Below the pieces are notes generated by a model. The model saw nothing but the letters and a program-made list of their open reading frames with translations, made no database searches and was not told the origin of the DNA. DNA of 64,000 nucleotides from Gammaproteobacteria bacterium (GTDB lineage Bacteria > Pseudomonadota > Gammaproteobacteria > SZUA-229): the NCBI GenBank assembly GCA_029882215.1, contig JAOULC010000012.1, positions 1 to 64,000 of the forward strand. Direction: 5' to 3'. A program made the translations under genes and the position numbers. Below are positions 16,887-26,799 of the stretch, piece after piece. Numbering within the stretch: position 1 is the stretch's first letter; the number at the start of each line of letters is the position of its first letter.

Positions 16887-19800
16887 TTATTTTTTCGGTG
16901 GCAACCATTTTTTTAGGGTTTTTGAAAATGCACTTATATTAATTGGTTTGCTGATATAGTCATCCATGCCGGCAGCAAGGCATTTTTCACGGTCGCCTTC
17001 CATTGCGTTGGCTGTCATGGCAATAATTATGGCTTCACTGGTATCGGTATTGTTCCGTATCTTATGTGTGGCTAAGAAGCCATCCATAACCGGCATCTGG
17101 CAATCCATCAGAATTAGTGAGTATTTTTTATTTTTTGAAAAATCATAGGCTTCCTGCCCGTTGCTTGCTATTTCATACGCATAGCCAAGTTTTTTTAACA
17201 TGCTACTGATAACTTTTTGATTTATTGTATTGTCTTCAGCAACAAGAATTAAAATATCGTTGTTTAGTATTTTCGGTGCTTTATTTTCTGAGATATTGCT
17301 ATAAATATCGGTATTAATATCAATATGCATTGTCGCCATAATGGTATCGAGTAATAACGATTTTTTAATCGGTTTGTGAATGCAGGCTGCAATACCTGCT
17401 TTTTTAGATTCCTCCTGAATATTTGCATGAGTCATTGATGTCAGCATGATGATTTGTGATTTATTATTTTCAGTCTGAATAGTTTTTGCAACATCAAGCC
17501 CGCTCATACCCGGCATCATCATATCAAGCAGGATTAGATCGTACGGCTGATTAACTAATTCCTGTTGCTTGATCATTTCAAGGCTGGCGGCCCCGTCGTC
17601 GATACTGGAGTGGCGAATATTCCATGAATCAAGAATTGCCTCAAGAATTCTTCGGTTAGTTTCATTGTCGTCAACAATTAAGATGCTAATATTCTTTATA
17701 TAACCATAATCACGCTCATCTGCATGTTTGAGAACTGATTTATTAGCCTTCATTGTAAAATAGAAAGTACTACCTTTTGCCGGTGTGGATCTGACAGACA
17801 GGTCTCCACCTAAAAATTGAGACAGTTTTTTTGAGATAGAGAGGCCGAGGCCTGTGCCACCAAATTTTCGAGTAGTAGAGCCGTCTTCCTGTTTAAAGGC
17901 TTCAAATATCTTTCTCTGCGCAGGTTCTGGTATGCCGATGCCAGTGTCAGATACTTCAAATAAAATGGTAAAGCTGTCTGTATCTTGTTCCTGTACTTTT
18001 ACGCTGATTAAAATTTCACCTTCATCTGTGAATTTAATGGCGTTGTTAGTAAGGTTGAAAAGAATTTGCCGTAACCTTGTAGGATCGCCTTTAATCATGA
18101 CAGGTACATCGCTTGAGACCCGCGTTAACAACTCAAGGTTTTTCTTGTGTGCTGATTCGGCCAGCAGGGCGGCTACGTCTTCAATCGCTTCCAGTAAATT
18201 AAAATCGATAGATTCCAGTTCTATGGCACCGGCTTCAATTTTAGAAAAATCGAGAATATCATTTAACAGGGCTAGTAAGGTTTCAGCAGATGTATATGCG
18301 GTTTTAACAAAATCCCTTTGATCCCGGTTCATTGTAGTATCGGCTAACAGTTGTAGCATGCCAAGTACACCATTCATTGGGGTGCGGATTTCGTGACTCA
18401 TGTTGGCTAAAAATTCCCCTTTAGCTCGTGCCGCATCCTCCGCAATGACCAGTGCCTGGCTAACTTCCATTGTGCGTTCGCTAACAATATTCTCCAGGTT
18501 GTTAGTCAGTTGCCGTAATTCAGTTTCTGTTTTGTTATGATTCTCAATTTCTTTTTGCAGCGATTTTATAATAGGTGAGTTAATGCTGATGGTGATAAAT
18601 GCCGCTACCAGAATGACAAAAAATGCAATAAAAGCAGTATAGGTTAATGCATTGATGAAAGGTTTGCGAATATCAATGATATTGATGGTATTCATGATGC
18701 CCGCATTAATTTCAGGAACAAAACTATAAGCAGCCAGTATTTGTTCATCTGTAACAGGGTGTTTCATTTTTACAATACCACTGTTACCGGTGAGTACTGT
18801 GTGAAATGTTTTAGCCTTGGGTGAGGAGGCCGGAATGTAATCGGGAAACGCATCCATGTAAGGAGATTCTTTAACTAAAAAGTGGATTGATTTTTCTTTA
18901 CTGTATTCAAAAAGTAAATACTCCTCTTTATGCGTGTGTTCAATATTGCGGTGTGCATTGTTTATCTGACTAATGGTTGCCTCACGTGCGCCACCTTTGT
19001 GAGTATCTTTACTGTGTATGGCATCGAATTCGGCGACAGCTCTTATGAAGTCCTTGTTATTTTCAATGCTCCTAATCAGATCCTCTCTTTTTGATTCAAA
19101 AGCAGTGTTGTAAAGTATATCGACACTGACACCTACGCTGATCGTAACGGCTGTAGTAATAGTCAGTACTAATAAAATAGTGTCATTAATGTGAGTGTCT
19201 GTTCGGTTTTTACTGGCAAATATACTGGATGTAATAATGAGTATTGTTATTAAAGCAATGGTGCCGGTCAGAATGGTACTATCAAAATCATCTATCGCAA
19301 TACTCATATCATTTGTAGGGGTGTATATGGCGGCAGCCATACCAACATAGTGCATGCCACTGATAGCAATGCCCATTATGAAAGTTGCTATGAGTATCAG
19401 TAACTGATGGTGCCTTTTTCTTTTTGTTGCGAGGCTATGAGTAATCCAGAGTGCAGCAACTGAAGCGCCAATGGCGATCAGTACGGAGGTTGTAAATAAT
19501 AAAGGGTCATAACTAAGACTGGCCGGCATTATCATCGCTTCCATGCCGATATAGTGCATGGACGCGATGCCAAAACCCATGGTAATACCACCTAGGGTAA
19601 TTCGCTTGACTGTTAATTGCTGCCAGCCAATTAAATACATAGCAAGCGCTGAAGCTGAAAGTGCGATGATACCGGATAAAATGGTAAGCCCTAGTTGGTA
19701 TGTCATCGGCATGTTCATATCATAGGCCAGCATGCCAATAAAATGCATGGACCATACGCCACTGCCTAATGTAGCAGAGCCACCTAGCAACCATTTTACT

Positions 19801-19910
19801 TTTGAGTGAGAGTTAATGAGCCTCTCGGTTATGTTTAGTGTGGCATATGATGCATAAGCGGCGATAAAACATGATAACGCTACCAAGTATAAGTTATAAG
19901 AAGCCTGCAT
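16887..19910 (-). CDS. MHYT-domain hybrid sensor histidine kinase with two receivers
   Basis: A 1007-residue inner-membrane kinase. The N-terminal MHYT sensor (about 1-240) repeats the Met-His-aromatic motif in MHFIGM, MHYIGM and MHYVGM; the family is proposed to bind copper and sense O2, CO or NO. A further transmembrane pair encloses an extracytoplasmic region (about 255-430). Then come a coiled linker, HisKA with H506 ([12 protein letters not shown]), HATPase ([14 protein letters not shown]) and two receivers, [13 protein letters not shown] and [13 protein letters not shown]. It heads the operon with Hpt and REC-EAL genes, forming a His-Asp-His-Asp relay that would tune c-di-GMP breakdown. 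Confidence 0.93.
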   Translation of the reverse strand: MQASYNLYLVALSCFIAAYASYATLNITERLINSHSKVKWLLGGSATLGSGVWSMHFIGMLAYDMNMPMTYQLGLTILSGIIALSASALAMYLIGWQQLTVKRITLGGITMGFGIASMHYIGMEAMIMPASLSYDPLLFTTSVLIAIGASVAALWITHSLATKRKRHHQLLILIATFIMGIAISGMHYVGMAAAIYTPTNDMSIAIDDFDSTILTGTIALITILIITSSIFASKNRTDTHINDTILLVLTITTAVTISVGVSVDILYNTAFESKREDLIRSIENNKDFIRAVAEFDAIHSKDTHKGGAREATISQINNAHRNIEHTHKEEYLLFEYSKEKSIHFLVKESPYMDAFPDYIPASSPKAKTFHTVLTGNSGIVKMKHPVTDEQILAAYSFVPEINAGIMNTINIIDIRKPFINALTYTAFIAFFVILVAAFITISINSPIIKSLQKEIENHNKTETELRQLTNNLENIVSERTMEVSQALVIAEDAARAKGEFLANMSHEIRTPMNGVLGMLQLLADTTMNRDQRDFVKTAYTSAETLLALLNDILDFSKIEAGAIELESIDFNLLEAIEDVAALLAESAHKKNLELLTRVSSDVPVMIKGDPTRLRQILFNLTNNAIKFTDEGEILISVKVQEQDTDSFTILFEVSDTGIGIPEPAQRKIFEAFKQEDGSTTRKFGGTGLGLSISKKLSQFLGGDLSVRSTPAKGSTFYFTMKANKSVLKHADERDYGYIKNISILIVDDNETNRRILEAILDSWNIRHSSIDDGAASLEMIKQQELVNQPYDLILLDMMMPGMSGLDVAKTIQTENNKSQIIMLTSMTHANIQEESKKAGIAACIHKPIKKSLLLDTIMATMHIDINTDIYSNISENKAPKILNNDILILVAEDNTINQKVISSMLKKLGYAYEIASNGQEAYDFSKNKKYSLILMDCQMPVMDGFLATHKIRNNTDTSEAIIIAMTANAMEGDREKCLAAGMDDYISKPINISAFSKTLKKWLPPKK

Positions 19911-20231
19911 CCATTGTCATCCTTACTGCTAGTCGTTATCTATGGGGGGTGATTTGAGTATAGAAGACAATTAAATGTTAGCAATATCAGAAGTTTAAAG
20001 TTTTACAAATAGTAACAAACCGCTACTTTAGTAGTTTAATGAGCAGAGTCAGTGACACTTATATTTCATTTTTTGCAAGCGCAGATAAAACTTCAGTAGT
20101 GACGTGGAATGTTTCGCTGTCTTATTGGGGCCCCGGTTGGCGAGCGTACGATGTTTTTAAAAAGCCTATTAGCGATATGATTGAGCCCATATATCGGGTC
20201 TGAAATATTCTTTTTTATTTATCTTTTATAT
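19911..20231. other. Divergent intergenic region with a doubtful 54-codon frame
   Basis: This gap holds the start regions of the kinase operon (minus) and the LexA-like operon (plus). A plus-strand frame from ATG 20039 to TGA 20201-20203 could encode 54 residues containing a WNVSLSYWGPGW segment, but it has no ribosome-binding site. I regard it as a weak candidate only. No other gene is evident. Confidence 0.3.
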
Positions 20232-20276
20232 GTTCTCCAAATGTTCTATAATTTTCAATAAGAACATTTGGAGAAC
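20232..20276 (+). promoter_or_regulatory. Symmetrical operator around a -10 box, LexA-like gene promoter
   Basis: A perfect 16-bp inverted repeat, GTTCTCCAAATGTTCT (20232-20247) and its complement (20261-20276), contains four GTTCT/AGAAC half-sites placed symmetrically. The 13-base spacer begins inside a consensus -10 hexamer TATAAT (20247-20252). The right arm contains the GGAG ribosome-binding site of the LexA-like gene. The geometry suits autorepression by the encoded LexA-like protein. The half-site GTTCT differs from the E. coli CTGT-N8-ACAG box, so it is probably a private operator. Confidence 0.75.
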
Positions 20277-20282
20277 CTTTAT

Positions 20283-20879
20283 ATGTTGACATCAGGACAG
20301 TACAAAACACTGGATTACATTCGCCAATACATTGCCAGAGAGGGCTTCGCTCCAACCTTAACGGAGATTGCTAACGGCCTTGGAACCCGTTCAAAAGGCT
20401 CGGTACATAAGCAGGTGCAGGCGCTGGCAGAAGCCGGTTACATTGATTTATTAGCCGGACGCAAGCGTGGTATCCAGCTAACAGAAGAACTGCAGGAGTC
20501 AATAATCAGTATTCCGTTAATTGGCAGTATCGCGGCGGGTCAGCCAATTGAAGCAATTAGCGGCAAAGACAAACTCGATCTTTCTCCGATTATGGGAACA
20601 GATCGTTATGCGTTGGTGGTAAAAGGCGATTCGATGATGGATATGGGTATTCTGGATGGTGATACCGTGATCATCAAACCCTGTGACACGGCTCGTGAAG
20701 GCGAAGTTGTTGTGGCGTTGATTGATGAGAGTGAAGCGACGCTGAAGCGTTTGCATTACCTTGATACAGAAACCCTGGAATTAATTCCGGAAAACAAAAG
20801 CATGCAGCCCATGCGCTATCAGGCAGGACGTGTTCGTATACAAGGAGTGTTAGCCGGGCAATTACGTTTCTATATGTAA
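20283..20879 (+). CDS. LexA-like self-cleaving repressor (S24 peptidase)
   Basis: A 198-residue protein with a full LexA-type winged helix (GFAPTLTEIANGLG, SVHKQVQALAEAGYI, GRKRGIQL) and a C-terminal S24 self-cleavage domain. The cleavage site is A85-G86 in GSIAAGQP, the catalytic serine S117 in KGDSMMDMG and the lysine K155 in ATLKRLHY. ATG 20283 follows GGAG; a TTG at 20268 is in the same frame but would place the start in the operator. It precedes a Y-family polymerase by 8 bases, so it acts as both UmuD-like partner candidate and operon repressor. It is probably a second LexA, distinct from the chromosomal SOS regulator. Confidence 0.9.
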   Translation: MLTSGQYKTLDYIRQYIAREGFAPTLTEIANGLGTRSKGSVHKQVQALAEAGYIDLLAGRKRGIQLTEELQESIISIPLIGSIAAGQPIEAISGKDKLDLSPIMGTDRYALVVKGDSMMDMGILDGDTVIIKPCDTAREGEVVVALIDESEATLKRLHYLDTETLELIPENKSMQPMRYQAGRVRIQGVLAGQLRFYM

Positions 20880-20887
20880 GGTCATTT

Positions 20888-22162
20888 ATGTCAAAACATC
20901 CGGCCATTGAGCCGTGGTCAAGGGCTATTATTCTGGTCGACATGAATGCGTTCTTTGCTTCGGTAGAGCAGCTGGATCATCCTGAGTGGCGTTGCCGGCC
21001 AGTTGCGATCACCAATGGTTTGACCGGCACCTGCATCATCACCAGTTCATACGAAGCGCGTGCTTATGGCGTAAAAACGGGTATGCGCCTGCATCAGGCC
21101 CGAACAATTTGCCCGGGGCTTATTCAATGTCCGGCAAACCCGGTGCGTTATGCCGAAGTGTCAACGCGTATTATGAAAGCGCTGGAGGACATTACCCCGG
21201 AGATAGAAATATTTTCGGTTGATGAAGCCTTTCTTGATGTCACCCGCAGCCAGACATTATTCGGCTCTCCGGAGCGCATCGGCCAGTTAATCAAAGACAA
21301 AGTTTTTGAGGCATCCGGTTTATTGTGCTCCGTCGGTGTGAGTGGTGACAAAACAACCGCCAAGTATGCGGCCAAGCTGAACAAGCCGGACGGTCTCACC
21401 GTGATTCCTCCGTCTGAAGCAAGGCAGCGATTAAGTAAAGTCAGGGTGACAGAGTTGTGCGGAATCAGTCATGGTATTGGTGGCTTTTTGGCAGCGCGTG
21501 GCGTGTATCTTTGTGGCGATATGAAGAAGCTGCCAATCGGTGAGCTGGCAAGGCGTTTTGGTAATCCTGGCCGGCGTATCTGGTATATGTGTCAGGGAGA
21601 AGATCCGGATGAATTGCAGCAGGAAATAGCCGTGCCAAAAACGCTTGGTCATGGAAAAGTAATGCCACCGAACACCAGAGACAGAAGCATATTGCTCACG
21701 TATTTATTGCACATGAGTGAAAAAGTCGTGGCCCGTTTACGACGACATGAGATGGTTGCGCAGATATTCTATATCGGTTTACGCGCTAATGAAGGCTGGT
21801 TAGGGCGAAAAATGAAAACCGAGCTGGAAACAAATGATGGCCATCTGTTAATGAACTTATGTCGTGCTGTACTGGATGTGTACTGGCAGGGGCAGGGAAT
21901 CCATCAGGTGCAGGTCACGGCACTGGACCCGCGGCCATTACAAAGTCAAATGGATATGTTTGCGCAGGATACTGCTAAGAAAGATGCTAAAAATACCGCA
22001 ATGGATCATGTTAATAACCGTTACGGTGAATTCACTCTGGCACCGGCGAGATTGTTAAACCGTTCGACTATGCCAAACGTCATAGCGCCAGCATGGAAGC
22101 CTTTCGGACACCGGCAGACCATTCAGGATGAAGCGCTTGTTAAAAACAAAGAGAAGAGATAA
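20888..22162 (+). CDS. Y-family DNA polymerase (UmuC/DinB-like)
   Basis: A 424-residue translesion polymerase. Palm-domain metal ligands are visible at D18 in VDMNAFFASVE and at D112-E113 in SVDEAF; D-x-N spacing resembles UmuC more than DinB. It continues through thumb and little-finger regions. Near the C-terminus QSQMDMF (352-358) matches the beta-clamp-binding peptide. It lies between the LexA-like repressor and a small SRAP-like gene with 8-9 base gaps. This suggests a damage-inducible mutagenesis operon in which the LexA-like protein may replace UmuD. Confidence 0.92.
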   Translation: MSKHPAIEPWSRAIILVDMNAFFASVEQLDHPEWRCRPVAITNGLTGTCIITSSYEARAYGVKTGMRLHQARTICPGLIQCPANPVRYAEVSTRIMKALEDITPEIEIFSVDEAFLDVTRSQTLFGSPERIGQLIKDKVFEASGLLCSVGVSGDKTTAKYAAKLNKPDGLTVIPPSEARQRLSKVRVTELCGISHGIGGFLAARGVYLCGDMKKLPIGELARRFGNPGRRIWYMCQGEDPDELQQEIAVPKTLGHGKVMPPNTRDRSILLTYLLHMSEKVVARLRRHEMVAQIFYIGLRANEGWLGRKMKTELETNDGHLLMNLCRAVLDVYWQGQGIHQVQVTALDPRPLQSQMDMFAQDTAKKDAKNTAMDHVNNRYGEFTLAPARLLNRSTMPNVIAPAWKPFGHRQTIQDEALVKNKEKR

Positions 22163-22171
22163 TAGTCAGTC

Positions 22172-22582
22172 ATGTGTGGTGGTGTTATTTATTTTAATGG
22201 TGAATATGAAAAGCGGGTATTTTTTGCCGAGATAGCGGCCTGCCTGCCGGCTAAATCCAAACAAGGCGGGCAGGTGATGTTACCCTGGGGGCGTCGTCGT
22301 CAACAGAGCGGACAGCTACCACTGGGTGGCTGGGCCAGACTGGACTCTATTTATGCCGGTAAATGGGATCGCTGGTTTCCGGTTCCTGTTAAACTACCTA
22401 TATTGCAGTTTATGGAAAAAGATATAGAAGGCAACAGCCACTGGCATACATTGACTAAAGGACAATGGGTGCAGGGGTTGATTGCAAAAGAGCGTTATGA
22501 ACAGCGACTTTACGTGGTCACTGTAGAGCCAGAACAAAGCGACGCAATCTATCATCGCTGGCCAAGAATACTGTCCGGTTAA
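22172..22582 (+). CDS. Small SRAP/HMCES-like protein
   Basis: A 136-residue protein that begins MCGG, exposing a cysteine at position 2 after Met removal as in SRAP (YedK/HMCES) proteins, which crosslink to abasic sites in single-stranded DNA. Further similar blocks are LPWGRRR, GGWARLDSI and a PVKLPILQF strand. It is much shorter than YedK (about 220 residues), and I cannot place the glutamate and histidine of the YedK active site with certainty. It is the third gene of the LexA-like/polymerase operon, a context that supports a DNA-damage role. SRAP membership is inferred from these motifs. Confidence 0.65.
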   Translation: MCGGVIYFNGEYEKRVFFAEIAACLPAKSKQGGQVMLPWGRRRQQSGQLPLGGWARLDSIYAGKWDRWFPVPVKLPILQFMEKDIEGNSHWHTLTKGQWVQGLIAKERYEQRLYVVTVEPEQSDAIYHRWPRILSG

Positions 22583-22765
22583 GCTGATAAAACAGAATGT
22601 AAAAATAATGTGATTATTATTGTTATAGATTGAAATAAAGACTTTGTACTCCTATAGTCCACTTATTAAAAGAATATCGCAGAAGAGACTCGCTTAACTT
22701 TGCTTTTTAGGTTTTAGACGAGTTGTTGCGGGGGGATATTATCAGAGAGAGAAAACTATACGACT

Positions 22766-25114
22766 ATGTTAGCCCTCGTTAAAAAAGAGAATAACATTCA
22801 AGCCGAGAATGGAGTGAATCAGGAAACAGTATTTAAACAAAGAGCGCTAATCATTGTATTGATTATCCTTTTTGTCTGTACAGGGCTTGGCCTGTTCGGT
22901 TTTTCTCTGGCGAACCATGTTATTGATATCGATAAACAATGGACTGAATATGATAAAGAAATAATGGTGTCTACCCAGTCACTGGCATTGCTAGAAAGTC
23001 ACCTTATCTATGATGGTGTCATAGCTGATTTCAAAAAATACATATCAGAAAAAGACAAGAAATTTATCATTCGTATAGAAAATGATTTGCGTGAAATCTA
23101 TCAGGCAATTAATGATTATCCCTTGAACAAAGATCACCCCAGATTGATAGAGGCTCACAGTAGGATAAAAAATGCTGCAGATCGCTATGCTGAAAAATTT
23201 GAGCTTGCACAAAAACTGATTGCTGAAGACCAGCCTCTGGTTTACTCAGAATTTCAGATGTCTGTTGAGGAACACTCAGCTATAGAGTCATTTCGATTTC
23301 TCAAGTCACATATGTCGCATCATAGTCATGAGCAGCAGCTGAAAACAAATAAGGCAGTTGAAAGTACCCTGCAATTTCTTAGCTGGGGTACAGTTCTGTT
23401 TCCTGTCATTATTCTAGCAGGCGGAATTATCATTGTATTTATTCGCTATAACCTGCGTATAAATCAAAAGCTCGAAATAAACAGCCAATATAGAAATGAT
23501 ATTTTTAATGCAGCACCCGATGCGATGATCATTGTTGATGAAGGCGGTGCTATTAAGGAGGCTAATTCAAAAGCTGTTGAATTATTTGGATATAGTCAGA
23601 AACAGCTGTATGCGATGACAGTGGAAAGCCTTATGCCTGAACGTTTTCGAAGAGGGCATCCGAGTAAACTTAATAGTTCATTTAAAAAAACCGAGCAACG
23701 AGCATTAAATAACCAGGATGCATTTTGTGGATTGAGACAAGATGGTACAGAATTGCCTATTGAGATTAGTCTCAGTTATACAAAGAAAGGAAATAAGAAG
23801 CTGGCAATCACTATTATTCGTGATGTTTCTGAACGTAAAGAACTGGAAAAAATATTACAGCGTAGTGAAGATAGGCTGAAGAAAGCACAGCGCATTGCCA
23901 ATATGGGAAGCTGGGAGTGGAATATATCAGAGAATAAACTCACCTGGTCAGAAGAAATCTATAAAATATTTGGTGCTAATTTTAATGATTATGGTGTGGT
24001 ATACGATGATTTTGTTAATGCTGTACACCCGGATGACAGGGATGTCGTTATTGATGCAATGAACGAGGCAGTGTTATACGACAGGCCTTATAACATTGAA
24101 CACAGAATTGTCAGGCCGGATGGTGAAGAGCGTTTTGTGCATGAGAGAGGAGACGTTTTCAGGGGCGAAGAAGGGGAGGCGCAATCTATGGTTGGTACGG
24201 TGCTCGATATTACGGAGCAAAAAAAGGCAGAAAGAGAACTCAGGCTTGCCGATAATGTATTCGATCATGCAGCGGAAGCAATTGTCATAACAGATACAAA
24301 CAGCCGGGTGCTGAGAGTGAATTCCTCATTTACCAGACTGACGGGATATAGTGCAGAAGAAGCTATGGGTGAACAAATTCATCAGCTGATTAAATCAGAG
24401 AAGCATGAAAAATCATTTTTTCAGGAAATGTGGAAAGAAATCGATGACCATGGATGCTGGGAGGGGGAAATCTGGGATAAGCGTAAAGACGGCACCTTGT
24501 TTCTGAGTTCACAAAATATCAGCGAAGTAAAAGATGACAAAGGTGTCGTGATTCAATATACCAGTATTTTTAGTGATATTACTGATAAAAAGATTGCAGA
24601 AGAGCGCATTAAACACCTGGCAGAGTTTGATCAGTTAACAGGATTACCAAACCGGGAACTGTTTAAAGACCGGCTTGATCAGGCGGTACACAGAACAAAA
24701 CGTAACAAAAAAGAGATTGCTTTATTGTTTATTGACCTCGATGCATTTAAGTCTGTGAATGATACATATGGTCATCAGACAGGAGATGAGCTGTTACAGG
24801 AAGTGGCACAAAGGCTTCTGGCATGTGTGCGTGAGCAAGATACGGTGGCACGTCTGGGTGGTGATGAATTTATGATAATACTTGAGAGCCTGGTTGATAA
24901 AGAAGATGCCGCTCTGGTAGCAGAAAAAGTGATTAAGTCTCTGTCTAATAAAATACAGCTTGGTAAACACGAGGCCAGTATTGGTGCCAGTATCGGCATT
25001 AGTGTTTATCCGGATGACGGAGTGGATCAAGAAGCCCTGATTAAATATGCCGATATGGCCATGTATCAGGCTAAGAGTAAGGGTAAAAATCAGTATCAGT
25101 ATTATTCGCTTTAA
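22766..25114 (+). CDS. Membrane diguanylate cyclase with three PAS domains
   Basis: A 782-residue sensor cyclase. Two transmembrane helices (about 29-50 and 208-228) bracket an extracytoplasmic helical region. Three PAS domains follow (about 240-355, 370-480, 490-605), then a GGDEF domain ending the protein. The active site is intact (RLGGDEF, residues 698-702), and RxxD (REQD) five residues upstream forms an inhibitory I-site. No EAL domain is present. It should make c-di-GMP from GTP. It is monocistronic and converges on the sigma-54 regulator gene. With the EAL protein and a PilZ protein it indicates active c-di-GMP signalling. Confidence 0.93.
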   Translation: MLALVKKENNIQAENGVNQETVFKQRALIIVLIILFVCTGLGLFGFSLANHVIDIDKQWTEYDKEIMVSTQSLALLESHLIYDGVIADFKKYISEKDKKFIIRIENDLREIYQAINDYPLNKDHPRLIEAHSRIKNAADRYAEKFELAQKLIAEDQPLVYSEFQMSVEEHSAIESFRFLKSHMSHHSHEQQLKTNKAVESTLQFLSWGTVLFPVIILAGGIIIVFIRYNLRINQKLEINSQYRNDIFNAAPDAMIIVDEGGAIKEANSKAVELFGYSQKQLYAMTVESLMPERFRRGHPSKLNSSFKKTEQRALNNQDAFCGLRQDGTELPIEISLSYTKKGNKKLAITIIRDVSERKELEKILQRSEDRLKKAQRIANMGSWEWNISENKLTWSEEIYKIFGANFNDYGVVYDDFVNAVHPDDRDVVIDAMNEAVLYDRPYNIEHRIVRPDGEERFVHERGDVFRGEEGEAQSMVGTVLDITEQKKAERELRLADNVFDHAAEAIVITDTNSRVLRVNSSFTRLTGYSAEEAMGEQIHQLIKSEKHEKSFFQEMWKEIDDHGCWEGEIWDKRKDGTLFLSSQNISEVKDDKGVVIQYTSIFSDITDKKIAEERIKHLAEFDQLTGLPNRELFKDRLDQAVHRTKRNKKEIALLFIDLDAFKSVNDTYGHQTGDELLQEVAQRLLACVREQDTVARLGGDEFMIILESLVDKEDAALVAEKVIKSLSNKIQLGKHEASIGASIGISVYPDDGVDQEALIKYADMAMYQAKSKGKNQYQYYSL

Positions 25115-25244
25115 TGAAGAAAGCGAATAAAGGCAGCGATATTAGCTGACTATTTTTAAAGAAAAGGTAAGTAATCAGGCGTTAGTTTGTCAGCTGATGT
25201 GATTGATATCGGGTCCTGTCCTCTGCCGGGGAGGGAAAACATGA

Positions 25245-26597
25245 TTATGTTGAATGGATGTTAAATTTTTGCATACGCCGCCATAAGGTAGTACGGTCGA
25301 TGCCAAGCGTCTGCGCAGTTTTTGATTTATTTCCGTCACATTGCTGCAATACGGCTTCTATCGTTTGTTTTAATTTTTCTTCCTCGATACTATCGTCATC
25401 TGGAGTGCAGTTGCTGTGAATATCAGCCTGATTATATTCACGTATATCCTGAGGTAAGCTGGCGGAATTTACCTTGTTTCCTTGAGCACAAATAATGCCG
25501 TGTTCAACGGCATTTTCAAGCTCTCTTACATTACCCGGCCAGGGATAATCCATCATTAGACGCATTGCATCATGGCTGCATTCAAGGTTTTCGGTATCGT
25601 AGCCACGCAGGGCTAAACGCTGACAAAAGTGATTAATTAATACGGGTATATCACCGGGCCGGTGCTTTAGTGATGGAATGGTTAGCGGAATCACAGCAAG
25701 CCGGTAAAATAAATCGGAGCGGAATTCATCGTTGTTTACCATGTCTTTTAAATTTCTATTTGATGCAGAAATAATCCGGACATCCACTTTAATCGTTTCA
25801 TTAGAACCGACCATTTCAAATTCCTTATCTTGTACAGCTCTTAATAATTTCGCCTGCAAGTGCAGTGGCATTTCGGTGATTTCATCAAGAAACAGAGTAC
25901 CACTGTTTGCAGCCTGAAACCGTCCAATACGGTCTTGACTGGCCCCGGTAAAAGCGCCTTTAACGTGGCCAAATAATTCTGATTCAATTAGTGACTCAGG
26001 GATCGCAGCACAATTTACTTCTATAAACGGCATTTCAGAGCGATGACTGGACCGGTGGATGATTCTGGCTAACTGGGTTTTGCCGGTTCCGGATTCACCT
26101 TGTAGCAATATTGAGGCGTTTGTTGGACCGATTTGATTTATACGATTGAGAATTTCAAGCATCCGCGGATCATTGGTAGACATATCCTGAAGAGAAGGAT
26201 CAAACACAGCTTCAAGTCTGCGCTGCTCAGTTTTATCTCTTATTAAAATTAAACGTAATTTTTCATTGTTGCTGGTGTTTATTAATCCGCAGTGAAACTG
26301 TAAGTAATGATTGTTGTTATCAATTTCAACTTTGTGTTCAAAGCGAACGAACTGGCCTGTTGGTCTGCCAGCGGCATCTATTTCACCGGCATCGATGGCT
26401 GCACGCAACATTGATTTTTGCAAATTAAAATCACCAACGTCTCTGAGTCGGGTGACTGTCTTATTCTCCATTCCAAATAATTTCATTACGGAAGGGTTGT
26501 GGTAAATAATGTTGCCAGCAGGATCTGCAATAATGACGCCTTCATCAATATATGAAACGATCGCTTCAAGCACTGGCGTTAGATTATTTTTTTTCAT
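25245..26597 (-). CDS. Sigma-54-dependent transcriptional activator (PAS-AAA-Fis)
   Basis: A 450-residue enhancer-binding protein. An N-terminal PAS domain (about 10-125) is followed by the AAA+ domain with Walker A GESGTGKT (167-174) and the sigma-54 contact loop GAFTGA (214-219). A Fis-type helix-turn-helix closes the protein (NKSKTAQTLGIDRTTLWRRM). It has no receiver domain, so the PAS domain probably senses a ligand or redox state. It diverges from the long operon starting at 27083, where a sigma-54 promoter and TGTTGC-type upstream repeats are visible, making that operon its probable target. Confidence 0.93.
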   Translation of the reverse strand: MKKNNLTPVLEAIVSYIDEGVIIADPAGNIIYHNPSVMKLFGMENKTVTRLRDVGDFNLQKSMLRAAIDAGEIDAAGRPTGQFVRFEHKVEIDNNNHYLQFHCGLINTSNNEKLRLILIRDKTEQRRLEAVFDPSLQDMSTNDPRMLEILNRINQIGPTNASILLQGESGTGKTQLARIIHRSSHRSEMPFIEVNCAAIPESLIESELFGHVKGAFTGASQDRIGRFQAANSGTLFLDEITEMPLHLQAKLLRAVQDKEFEMVGSNETIKVDVRIISASNRNLKDMVNNDEFRSDLFYRLAVIPLTIPSLKHRPGDIPVLINHFCQRLALRGYDTENLECSHDAMRLMMDYPWPGNVRELENAVEHGIICAQGNKVNSASLPQDIREYNQADIHSNCTPDDDSIEEEKLKQTIEAVLQQCDGNKSKTAQTLGIDRTTLWRRMQKFNIHST

Positions 26598-26627
26598 CGT
26601 TATGTTCCATTAACTCAATTCAGCAAG

Positions 26628-26665
26628 TGTTGCAATTTTTTAAATGTTGCGCAACACGTTGCGCC
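26628..26665. promoter_or_regulatory. Probable upstream activating sequence for the sigma-54 activator
   Basis: A perfect 12-bp palindrome TGTTGCGCAACA (26645-26656) is flanked by TGTTGCAA (26628-26635) and a partial copy CGTTGCG (26657-26663). Another copy, TGCAACA, lies at 26739-26745. The array sits 118-155 bases upstream of the -24/-12 promoter, the usual distance for enhancer sites of Fis-type activators. Confidence 0.75.
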
Positions 26666-26782
26666 TGATTTTTTATTGAAAGGTGATTCAAATCAATAAG
26701 ATAGTTCTCGATGTCATCACTTTATGTTTTATGAAACATGCAACACAAAAAAAATAAATCAACAAAATCAATGACTTATATT

Positions 26783-26799
26783 TTGGCATGCAATTTGCT
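26783..26799 (+). promoter_or_regulatory. Sigma-54 (-24/-12) promoter
   Basis: TTGGCATGCAATTTGCT matches the sigma-54 consensus TTGGCACG-N4-TTGCT at all but one specified base and keeps the obligatory GG-N10-GC spacing (GG 26785-26786, GC 26797-26798). It points to the operon that begins at 27083 and is divergent from a sigma-54 activator gene. Confidence 0.85.

Noticed and set aside
20039-20203. 54-codon frame before the LexA-like operon
   Set aside because: No ribosome-binding site and no recognisable features; kept only as a note in the intergenic entry.
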